From positions 1-40,027 of the forward strand of contig CANJRM010000021.1 of NCBI GenBank assembly GCA_947476645.1: DNA of 40,027 nucleotides, written 5' to 3'. The translations under genes and the position numbers were made by a program. Under the pieces are notes generated by a model, which saw only the letters and a list, made by a program, of their open reading frames with translations, was not told the DNA's origin and ran no database searches. The stretch's first letter is position 1. The number at the start of each line of letters is the position of its first letter. Below are positions 15,777-23,111 of the stretch, piece by piece. This DNA is from Bacteroidota bacterium (lineage in GTDB: Bacteria; Bacteroidota; Bacteroidia; Chitinophagales; LD1).

Positions 15777-15864
15777 CGGAGAGAGAGGGATTCGAACCCA
15801 CGGTAAGCTCATCACCTACGACTGTTTTCAAGACAGTTCCATTAAACCGCTCTGGCATCTCTCC
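15777..15864 (-). tRNA. tRNA-Ser (anticodon UGA)
   Basis: 88 nt. Acceptor GGAGAGA (15864 down) pairs with TCTCTCC ending before discriminator G at 15777. The anticodon stem ACTGT/ACAGT encloses the loop CTTGAAA, anticodon TGA. A long variable arm (about 20 nt, with CGTAGGTGATGAGCTTACCG) and the GGTTCGAATCC T-arm confirm a class II serine tRNA. CCA is not encoded. Its 3' end faces the accessory block. Confidence 0.95.
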
Positions 15865-15869
15865 GCGGG

Positions 15870-15899
15870 CAAAAATAGAAACTCGAAGAACTTTTCAAA
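15870..15899 (-). promoter_or_regulatory. promoter of tRNA-Ser
   Basis: Minus strand: TTTG (15896-15899), 18-bp spacer, TATTTTTG (15870-15877), both exact to the Bacteroidota consensus. The tRNA begins six bases downstream, so transcription starts at or just before the mature 5' end. Confidence 0.75.
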
Positions 15900-15930
15900 A
15901 CATTTTCAACATTCATCGCAAAACTATCTT

Positions 15931-15958
15931 TTGCAAAACGCTATTAAATCTATTTTCG
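15931..15958 (+). promoter_or_regulatory. probable purL promoter
   Basis: TTG at 15931-15933, 17-bp spacer, TATTTTCG at 15951-15958 (seven of eight consensus bases counting TAnnTTTG). The predicted start leaves a leader of about 15 bases before ATG 15980. Confidence 0.5.
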
Positions 15959-15979
15959 CCACGCAAAACAAAAATATTT

Positions 15980-18208
15980 ATGAGCGCAGCAGCACATCTT
16001 GAAATTGCTACAGTAGAACAAGCCAAACAATTAGGTCTTCGTGAAGAAGAATTCGAAAAAATAAAACAGATACTCGGTCGCACTCCAAACTTTAACGAGT
16101 TGAGTATTTACAGCGTAATGTGGAGCGAACACTGCTCTTACAAAAACTCTATTAAATGGTTAAAGACCCTGCCGCGCAAAGGCAAACATTTACTGGTAGA
16201 AGCAGGAGAGGAGAACGCGGGGCTGGTTGATTTAGGTGACGGACTTGCCTGCGCCTTCAAAATTGAATCGCATAACCACCCGAGCGCGCTCGAACCTTAT
16301 CAGGGTGCAGCAACAGGAGTGGGCGGAATTCACCGCGATATTTTTACGATGGGCGCGCGACCAATTTGTTCGCTCAATTCGCTTCGCTTTGGAAATTTAG
16401 AAAACGACCGCACAAAATATTTGCTCAAGGGCGTGGTGAAAGGAATTGGCGATTACGGAAACTGTTTCGGTGTGCCTACCGTTGGCGGTGAAGTTTATTT
16501 CGATTCGGTTTACACCACTAATCCATTGGTAAATGCGATGAGTGTAGGAATAGTGAAGACAGGTGAAACCGTTTCTGCTATTTCGCAAGGAGCGGGAAAC
16601 CCGGTTTACATTGTTGGTTCTTCAACCGGCAAAGACGGAATACACGGAGCGGCATTCGCTTCAAAAGATATTACCGAAGACAGCGCTAAAGATTTACCTG
16701 CGGTTCAGGTGGGCGACCCTTTTCAGGAAAAATTATTGCTCGAAGCTTCGCTCGAAGTAATTAAAACCGGAGCGGTAGTAGGTATGCAGGACATGGGTGC
16801 TGCGGGCATTACCTGTTCTACTTCCGAAATGAGCGCGAAAGGAAAAAGCGGAATGAAAATATGGTTAGATAAAGTTCCTACACGTCAACAGAATATGAAA
16901 CCGTGGGAAATTCTTTTGAGCGAATCGCAGGAGCGCATGTTGATTATTGTGAAGAAGGGAATGGAAAAAGAAGTGGAAGCCGTTTTCGAAAAATGGGATT
17001 TGCATTGCGCTATCATTGGTGAAGTTACCGATGGCGAGCGTTTGCAATATTTCATGGGTACCGAATTAGTAGCCGATGTTCCTGCCGAAAGTTTAGTGTT
17101 GGGTGGCGGTGCTCCGGTTTATGAAAGAGAATACAAAGAGCCGGCTTATTTCGCGGAGAACAAGAAATTCAATATTGATTCGGTTGAACAACCCGATGAT
17201 TTGAAGAAGGCAGGCAGAGCATTGATTCAGCAATTGAATATTGCTTCGAAGCGTTGGGTGTTTCAGCAATACGATTCTATGGTAGGCGTTGCAAATACTT
17301 CTACTAATCGTCCGAGTGATGCGGCTATTGTTCGTATTCACGACAGCACAAAATCATTAGCCGTTACTGTTGATTGCAATGCGCGTTATGTATGGGCTGA
17401 CCCATTAGTAGGTGCACAAATTGCTGTAGCAGAAGCGGCACGAAACATTGTTTGCAGTGGCGGAGAGCCAAGCGCAGTGACCAACTGTTTAAATTTCGGT
17501 AATCCTTATTTGCCCGAAGTTTTCTGGCAGTTTGTAAACGCTATTCAGGGAATGGGCAAAGCGTGTGAAGCATTCGGAACTCCAGTTACTGGTGGAAACG
17601 TTTCGTTCTACAATCAATCAACTGATGGTGGTGCTGTGTTTCCAACGCCTACTATTGGAATGATTGGTTTGGTGGAAGACAAGGAAATTGTAATGACCCT
17701 CAATTTCAAAAACAGTGGCGACCGCATTTATGTAATTGGCGAAATGAAGAATGATATTTCTTCTTCTGAATATTTAGTTAGTCAGCACGAAATCGAAAAT
17801 TCTCCTGCTCCTTACTTTGATTTAGAAACTGAAGTGAAAGTGCAGAACGCGGTGAAGGAATTGATTTACGAACAGGTATTAGCGAGTGCACACGATATAA
17901 GCGAAGGCGGTTTGTTTACTACACTGCTTGAAAGTGCAATGGCAGGCGGCAAAGGTTTTGAAATTGAAACCGAAGATGATATCCGTAAAGATGCTTTCCT
18001 GTTTGGCGAAGCACAAAGCCGAGTAGTGGTTTCTGTGAAGCCCGATAAGGAAGATGCGTTCTTAGACATCATTACCAAACACGATGTTGAGTTTTCAAAC
18101 ATAGGTGTGGTTACTTCTTCCTTAATGTTTGTCGATAAAGTGCGTTGGGGCAATGTGGGCGAATGGAGAGATTTATACGAAGGAGCGCTTGAAAAAGCTT
18201 TAAGCTAA
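15980..18208 (+). CDS. purL: phosphoribosylformylglycinamidine synthase subunit PurL
   Basis: 742 aa, the size of the small (three-component) PurL that works with PurQ and PurS. It makes FGAM from FGAR, ATP and ammonia in step four of purine synthesis, in the cytoplasm. Visible signatures: N-terminal NELSIYSVMWSEHCSYKNS, the substrate/ATP region KIESHNHPSALEPYQGAATG, GGIHRDIFTMGARP, PTVGGEVYFD, QDMGAAGITCS, and in the second half PVTGGNVSFYNQS and SAHDISEGGL. Both ADP-forming halves are complete and no residue looks missing. ATG chosen at 15980; purQ and purS are not in the window. The next gene follows after four bases. Confidence 0.97.
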   Translation: MSAAAHLEIATVEQAKQLGLREEEFEKIKQILGRTPNFNELSIYSVMWSEHCSYKNSIKWLKTLPRKGKHLLVEAGEENAGLVDLGDGLACAFKIESHNHPSALEPYQGAATGVGGIHRDIFTMGARPICSLNSLRFGNLENDRTKYLLKGVVKGIGDYGNCFGVPTVGGEVYFDSVYTTNPLVNAMSVGIVKTGETVSAISQGAGNPVYIVGSSTGKDGIHGAAFASKDITEDSAKDLPAVQVGDPFQEKLLLEASLEVIKTGAVVGMQDMGAAGITCSTSEMSAKGKSGMKIWLDKVPTRQQNMKPWEILLSESQERMLIIVKKGMEKEVEAVFEKWDLHCAIIGEVTDGERLQYFMGTELVADVPAESLVLGGGAPVYEREYKEPAYFAENKKFNIDSVEQPDDLKKAGRALIQQLNIASKRWVFQQYDSMVGVANTSTNRPSDAAIVRIHDSTKSLAVTVDCNARYVWADPLVGAQIAVAEAARNIVCSGGEPSAVTNCLNFGNPYLPEVFWQFVNAIQGMGKACEAFGTPVTGGNVSFYNQSTDGGAVFPTPTIGMIGLVEDKEIVMTLNFKNSGDRIYVIGEMKNDISSSEYLVSQHEIENSPAPYFDLETEVKVQNAVKELIYEQVLASAHDISEGGLFTTLLESAMAGGKGFEIETEDDIRKDAFLFGEAQSRVVVSVKPDKEDAFLDIITKHDVEFSNIGVVTSSLMFVDKVRWGNVGEWRDLYEGALEKALS

Positions 18209-18212
18209 ACCA

Positions 18213-20270
18213 TTGATTAAGCAGGCAGAAACAAATCTTCGTTATGCGCTCATCGGTGCATGCTTTGCTTTTCTGCTTTATGCCAACACCATTCCGTACG
18301 ATTATGTTTTAGATGATAAGGGAGTGATTACCCAAAATCAATTTGTAATGCAGGGCTTTGCCGGCATCAAAAATATTTTCACTTCCGATGTATGGCATTT
18401 TCAAAATCTCAATCTCGGTTATTATCGTCCGCTATCCTTGGTGAGTTTTGCTGTGGAGCAACAATTGTTTCCAAACAATCCGCACGTAAGCCATTTCGTG
18501 AATGTGCTTTTGTATTCGCTCACTGCATTTCTGCTTTATTTTCTATTGCTCAAAATTTTCAATCGCAAACATCCGCTGTTTTCGTTGGTGGTTACGTTGC
18601 TCTTCATCGCTCATCCGCTTCACACTGAAGTAGTAGCCAATATCAAAAGCCGCGATGAAATTCTTTCGTTCCTCAATTTGATTGCTGCGCTGTTTGTTTT
18701 TTTTCCTGTTTTGAATAGAACTAAAATTGAAGCGAAAGATGCTTTTCGAATTCTCGCGTCCTGTTTTCTTTTTTATCTCGCTCTGCTTTCAAAAGAAACA
18801 GCCATTGTTGGAATCCTTCTGTTGCCGGTTATCATTTATTTCAGACAGGAAACTCCAATCAAAAGGGTTGCATTGCTCTCAATTCCTTTTGTGGTAATGT
18901 TTCTCCTTTTTCAATTTCATAAGTATCAAGTGTTCGGTTCTCTTTCTTCTCCTGTATTGAAAGATTTACTGAACTATCCTTACACCGATTCAGATTTGAA
19001 ACTGCCTTCTATGCTGATGATTTTTGCATGGTGCGTAAAATTGATTCTTGTTCCGTATCCGCTTTCTTACAGTTACGCTTACAATCAATTGCCTGCTGTT
19101 TCATGGGCATCTTTCAATGCACTCGTTGGTGTTGCGCTGTTGGTTGCAGTAGTTTATTTCTCTGTAAATGAGTTTCGCAAAAAATCATCTTTAGGTGTTG
19201 GTGGAATTATTTTCATCATAACTTTGCTGCCTTTGCTTGCATTTGTTTATCTCAAAGGAGGAATTTTTGCTGAGCGTTTTCTGTATGCTCCGGTTCTTGG
19301 TTTCAGTGTTGTAGTTACAAGTCTTCTCTTTTCATTTTCAAAAATTTCATTCGAGAAGAAAGAAGAGAACATTACCTCGCTGTTGAAGCAAAATAAATTT
19401 TCGGTTCCGTTTCTGTTGTTACTTGTTTTGTATTCAGTTCAAACAATTTCAAGAAATACTGATTGGAAAAATGATGAAACGCTTTTCACACATGATGTGA
19501 ATGTTTCTGCCAACAGCAGTCAAACACATTTTCATTACGGAGCAATTTTAATCAACAAAGCTATTGCTGAACAAAATACCGGGTTGAAAAACGCCTATCT
19601 CAATTCTGGTTTAACTGAACTTTACATCGCTGTTGCTATTCATCCGCATTATGCTGCTGCTTATAACGAATTGGGGCTTGCACATCAGCGTCTAACACAA
19701 AACCTTGATTCAGCTATTTATTACTACAACCGCGCAATCATGGATGGCTCTAACGATGCTTCGTGTTTTATCGGCTTGGGAGAAATTTATGAGCAGCGCG
19801 GCAAAAAGGAATTTGCTTCTTACTATTATAATAAAGCGGTTGAGGCTAATCCATTCATTCAAGAAGTAACTGCCATTCGCGATGGATATAAAGCGCGCAC
19901 AGGTTTAGATGTAAAGGAATTTCCAAAGGAGAATATTGTTATTGATGATTCTTCTGCTGAACAGCATGACTTCAATTATTACAATCAGCAGGGGATGCAA
20001 TACGGGCAACAAGGTGATTATGAAAATGCTTTGCGTTGTTTGAACAAAGCTGCTGACATTAACAGAAGTTCAGAAGAGGTTCTTATTAATCTCTCGGTTT
20101 GTTACGGCATGACTAAACAAAACGATAAGTCTATTGAAACTCTTCAACGCGTTTTACTAATCAATCCGGCAAATAAAACAGCGTTGCAAAATTTAGTGGT
20201 GATGTATGACCACATCGGCAAACAGGATAAAGCCAATGACTACAGAAGAAAATTAAAAGAGTTAGAATAA
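18213..20270 (+). CDS. multi-pass membrane TPR protein, TMTC-like (putative glycosyltransferase)
   Basis: 685 aa, TTG start at 18213, four bases after the purL stop; no earlier or nearby ATG keeps the N-terminal domain. About 10-11 transmembrane helices (15-430) with an acidic pair after the first helix (YDYVLDDKGVI, D34/D35), the GYYRPLSLVSFA and HPLHTEVVANIKSRDE loops, then two blocks of TPRs (about 450-560 and 590-685: YAAAYNELGLAHQRL, YNQQGMQYGQQGDYENALRCLNKA). This layout matches the TMTC/GT-C family, protein O-mannosyltransferases in animals, and related bacterial proteins whose substrates are mostly unknown. TPRs would lie in the periplasm. Confidence 0.8.
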   Translation: MIKQAETNLRYALIGACFAFLLYANTIPYDYVLDDKGVITQNQFVMQGFAGIKNIFTSDVWHFQNLNLGYYRPLSLVSFAVEQQLFPNNPHVSHFVNVLLYSLTAFLLYFLLLKIFNRKHPLFSLVVTLLFIAHPLHTEVVANIKSRDEILSFLNLIAALFVFFPVLNRTKIEAKDAFRILASCFLFYLALLSKETAIVGILLLPVIIYFRQETPIKRVALLSIPFVVMFLLFQFHKYQVFGSLSSPVLKDLLNYPYTDSDLKLPSMLMIFAWCVKLILVPYPLSYSYAYNQLPAVSWASFNALVGVALLVAVVYFSVNEFRKKSSLGVGGIIFIITLLPLLAFVYLKGGIFAERFLYAPVLGFSVVVTSLLFSFSKISFEKKEENITSLLKQNKFSVPFLLLLVLYSVQTISRNTDWKNDETLFTHDVNVSANSSQTHFHYGAILINKAIAEQNTGLKNAYLNSGLTELYIAVAIHPHYAAAYNELGLAHQRLTQNLDSAIYYYNRAIMDGSNDASCFIGLGEIYEQRGKKEFASYYYNKAVEANPFIQEVTAIRDGYKARTGLDVKEFPKENIVIDDSSAEQHDFNYYNQQGMQYGQQGDYENALRCLNKAADINRSSEEVLINLSVCYGMTKQNDKSIETLQRVLLINPANKTALQNLVVMYDHIGKQDKANDYRRKLKELE

Positions 20271-20273
20271 AAT

Positions 20274-20792
20274 TTAGTGTGGGTCAACAACAATGGGAGT
20301 TGTTGTGGTTAGATTACTGAAATGACCTGCCATATCGCGCAAAACAATGGTGAACTTAACGGTGTCAAGCGGGCACGAAGGATTGGGAACAGCAAGACAA
20401 CTCTTTGAATCAACAGCGCGAATTACATCAATCACTCCCGATATTCCTTTGAACTTACTATTGTTCGAAAGGGTGGCAGAAGCAAAATAATTTAAGCACG
20501 AATCGCGACTGTCAATCATAAAAATGTTGAACGCCTGCAATTTGAGGCAAGATGAATCACCTTGTTTGAGCGAACACAAATCACAGGTTGAATCAGCAGC
20601 ATTTGAGTTCACACCAATATCGCCATCGCCATCGGCAAACGAAAACGAAATAGTATCTACATAACCGCTATACACATACGAAGAAGAAACCGATTTGAAT
20701 TCAATATGCGGCTCAATGGGATAACTGGGAGCTTTTACGCAGGCGGATATGGATGCGATGATGAAGAAGAGGAAAATGAAATGAATTTTCAT
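20274..20792 (-). CDS. lipoprotein with a calcium-binding-like acidic motif
   Basis: 172 aa from ATG 20792, chosen because it starts a clean lipoprotein signal (KIHFIFLFFIIASISAC, Cys at residue 18); the TTG start 72 bases upstream would spoil it. The mature part has an FADGDGDIGV loop like the one found in many Bacteroidota secreted lipoproteins, and paired cysteines in CDLCSLKQGDSSC that may form disulfides. A single Ig-like beta fold of about 130 residues seems likely. Function unknown. Convergent with the TMTC-like gene (three bases apart) and divergent from the LuxE-like gene. Confidence 0.75.
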   Translation of the reverse strand: MKIHFIFLFFIIASISACVKAPSYPIEPHIEFKSVSSSYVYSGYVDTISFSFADGDGDIGVNSNAADSTCDLCSLKQGDSSCLKLQAFNIFMIDSRDSCLNYFASATLSNNSKFKGISGVIDVIRAVDSKSCLAVPNPSCPLDTVKFTIVLRDMAGHFSNLTTTTPIVVDPH

Positions 20793-20854
20793 TGTGTCAA
20801 ATAAACTCAAAATTGAACTGTTTATTGCATTTTTAACCGCACAAAATATTTCAG

Positions 20855-21835
20855 TTGAATTCACTTCGCAATAAAATTCTTTCGGTTACAGATTTAAATT
20901 TTGAAGAAACCGCTCTCGAGTTTTTTGCTTTTCAATATACGAAGGTGAAGGTCTATCGTCAGTATTGCGATTCACTGAAACAGAATCCTGGTAATGTCAA
21001 AAGCGTTTCGCAAATTCCTTTTCTGCCTATTGAGTTTTTTAAAACGCATTCCGTAATTGCTGAAGGGGAGACCGCTGCAAAGACTTTTGAAAGCAGCGGT
21101 ACTACAGGACAAATCTCTTCCAAGCATCAGGTAGCTGATTTGAGTTTGTATGAAGAAAGTTTTCTGAAATGCTTTCAACAATTTTATGGTGACGTAAATG
21201 AGTATGTAATAATTGCTTTGCTGCCTTCTTATCTCGAAAGAGATAATTCTTCGCTTGTGTATATGGCGAAAGAATTAATTAAACGAAGCGGTCAAAACGC
21301 CAGCGGTTTTTTTCTGTATGAGTTCGATAAACTTTATGATTGGCTAGATGTGCTCAAGACAAGTAAACGGAAAGTGATTCTCCTCGGAGTTACGTTTGCC
21401 TTGCTTGATTTTGCTGCACAACATAAAATTGATTTTCCTGATTTAATAGTGATGGAAACAGGGGGTATGAAAGGAAGGAGAGAGGAGTTAACACGCGAAG
21501 AAGTTCATCTTCAACTCAAAAACTCTTTTGCTGTAAAGCATATTCACAGCGAATACGGAATGACAGAGTTGCTCTCACAAGCGTATTCAAAAGGTGATGG
21601 AGTTTTTCAATCACCTCCCTGGCTCAAAATTTTTACACGTGATATGTATGACCCCTTGCGTTTGCTGGAAGAAAATAAAGCAGGAGTAATCAATGTGATT
21701 GACCTCGCTAATTTGTATTCGTGTTCGTTCATTGCCACCGGAGATTTAGGAAGAGTAAACTCCAACGGAACATTTGAAGTGCTGGGTAGAATGGCTGATA
21801 CAGAAGTGCGTGGTTGTAATTTGATGGTGGTATAG
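20855..21835 (+). CDS. LuxE/PaaK-like acyl-protein synthetase family protein
   Basis: 326 aa, TTG start at 20855 (no ATG in frame before residue 120). Belongs to the ANL-like LuxE group: QIPFLPIEFFKTH, the phosphate-binding loop ESSGTTG (79-85), LLPSYLERDNSSLVYM, GVTFALLDF, METGGMKGRREELTREE, HSEYGMTELLSQAY (the acyl-adenylate motif with EYGMTE), and ATGDLGRV. LuxE activates fatty acids for luciferase; orphan Bacteroidota relatives without lux genes are common and of unknown substrate. Its two downstream genes and the convergent UbiA-GT gene suggest a role in lipid or polysaccharide modification (inference). Confidence 0.85.
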   Translation: MNSLRNKILSVTDLNFEETALEFFAFQYTKVKVYRQYCDSLKQNPGNVKSVSQIPFLPIEFFKTHSVIAEGETAAKTFESSGTTGQISSKHQVADLSLYEESFLKCFQQFYGDVNEYVIIALLPSYLERDNSSLVYMAKELIKRSGQNASGFFLYEFDKLYDWLDVLKTSKRKVILLGVTFALLDFAAQHKIDFPDLIVMETGGMKGRREELTREEVHLQLKNSFAVKHIHSEYGMTELLSQAYSKGDGVFQSPPWLKIFTRDMYDPLRLLEENKAGVINVIDLANLYSCSFIATGDLGRVNSNGTFEVLGRMADTEVRGCNLMVV

Positions 21836-21850
21836 TTTTTAAAAGCAAAA

Positions 21851-22276
21851 ATGAAATTCATTCAGCACACATATTTGTTTCGATTGTATGCGGAGTTTAA
21901 ACTCCTCTATGTAGTAGTGTGTATTTTTGTTTTAGCAACAAGCTGGTTCGCTTTACATAGCCGTGAAGAATTTCCTTTTCTGCTTTACGGAATGTATTCA
22001 CTAAAGGAAGAAGCTAACGAAACTTATACTGCCTATACTATTCTGGTTGACGGTAAAGAATTGAAATATGCCGATATGCGAGACACGCGCGAAGAATTGA
22101 TTTCTTCCTTGATTCGCGAGTTGGATTCTCCGGCAACCGAAGTGAAGGAAGAGTGGCTGTGCAACAAAATTTCTTCTGCTGAAAAGAAAATTCAGATTTA
22201 CAAACTCACTTGTCATTATTTGGCTGATGGCTCGCCTCATGTTCTCCAAAAACAATTGATGTATGAGCGCCATTGA
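21851..22276 (+). CDS. membrane-anchored hypothetical protein, 141 aa
   Basis: One hydrophobic helix at about 18-36 (LLYVVVCIFVLATSWFAL), then a soluble domain of about 100 residues (SREEFPFLLYGMYSLKE, VDGKELKYADMRDTREELI). No family recognised. Starts 15 bases after the LuxE-like stop and overlaps the next gene by 14 bases (ATG inside its last codons), so the two are translationally coupled and their products probably work as a pair in the membrane. Confidence 0.7.
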   Translation: MKFIQHTYLFRLYAEFKLLYVVVCIFVLATSWFALHSREEFPFLLYGMYSLKEEANETYTAYTILVDGKELKYADMRDTREELISSLIRELDSPATEVKEEWLCNKISSAEKKIQIYKLTCHYLADGSPHVLQKQLMYERH

Positions 22277-23111
22277 AAATTTTGAACGAAGTTTTCGAGT
22301 AAAAGCAATCGCGGTGTTTGTCTGCGTTTTATTGGTGTTGTTCTATCGTTTCATCAGTGGAACCCTCTTTACAGGTCTTGGTGGTTTCTGTTGCGGTTTA
22401 GAATACGGCAATGTTTTCTATCATCTTTTTATTAAAACCGGAATGCCTACGTTTATTCTTTCTTCTCATTCAATGTCAGTCTTTTTCGATTTATGCTTAT
22501 TTGTTTTTCCTGTTTTGTTTTTGGTAACGCAGCGAAATGTATTTGCTGTTCTGTTTACTGCTGTTGCGGTAGTTTATTTTCTGCTGTTCAATATGGTAAC
22601 CGCGCATTTCTATCACGGTTTCTTTGCGGTGATTATTATCTCGATTCCTTTTTGGAGTAAAAATGAAATGCGTTTTAATCTTCTGTGGGAAGGTGCGCGT
22701 TATTATCTGCTTTACATTTTTGCCTCAGCCGCGTTGTGGAAAATATTTCGTGGCTCAGTATTTTATCAGGAGCAACTTTCCAATATTCTAAAACACCAGC
22801 AACTTGATTTGCTGTTGCAGCAATCGCAAAGCTATCAGGCGCACTGCGTGCAATACTTAATTGCGCATCCCGAAATTTCTCATGCGGTGTTGATTGTAAA
22901 CGTAGTAGTGCAGTTGTGTTTTGCCTTTGGCTTTTTCACAAAGAAGTTTGATTCGTTGCTTTTTATTCTCGCCATTGTTTTTTGTGCCGCCAACTACTTT
23001 GTAATGGGAATTACTTCAACTGAACTGCTTGTGTTGAATTTAACGCTGCTGAATTGGGAGAAGATAGAAGCATTACTTCCGAACAAAATGCTGTTTCAAC
23101 AGAGCCGTTAA
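22263..23111 (+). CDS. multi-pass membrane protein, possibly HTTM/DoxX-like
   Basis: 282 aa with about seven hydrophobic helices (17-33, 60-85, 90-120, 124-135, 145-165, 205-225, 230-262). The HFYHGFFAV and RYYLLYIFASAALWKIFRGSVF segments resemble the DoxX/HTTM type of integral protein, in which a conserved Arg/Lys follows ALWK; this is a weak call. Coupled to the preceding gene by a 14-base overlap, and overlapping the convergent UbiA-glycosyltransferase gene by 39 bases at the 3' end. Confidence 0.65.
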   Translation: MSAIENFERSFRVKAIAVFVCVLLVLFYRFISGTLFTGLGGFCCGLEYGNVFYHLFIKTGMPTFILSSHSMSVFFDLCLFVFPVLFLVTQRNVFAVLFTAVAVVYFLLFNMVTAHFYHGFFAVIIISIPFWSKNEMRFNLLWEGARYYLLYIFASAALWKIFRGSVFYQEQLSNILKHQQLDLLLQQSQSYQAHCVQYLIAHPEISHAVLIVNVVVQLCFAFGFFTKKFDSLLFILAIVFCAANYFVMGITSTELLVLNLTLLNWEKIEALLPNKMLFQQSR

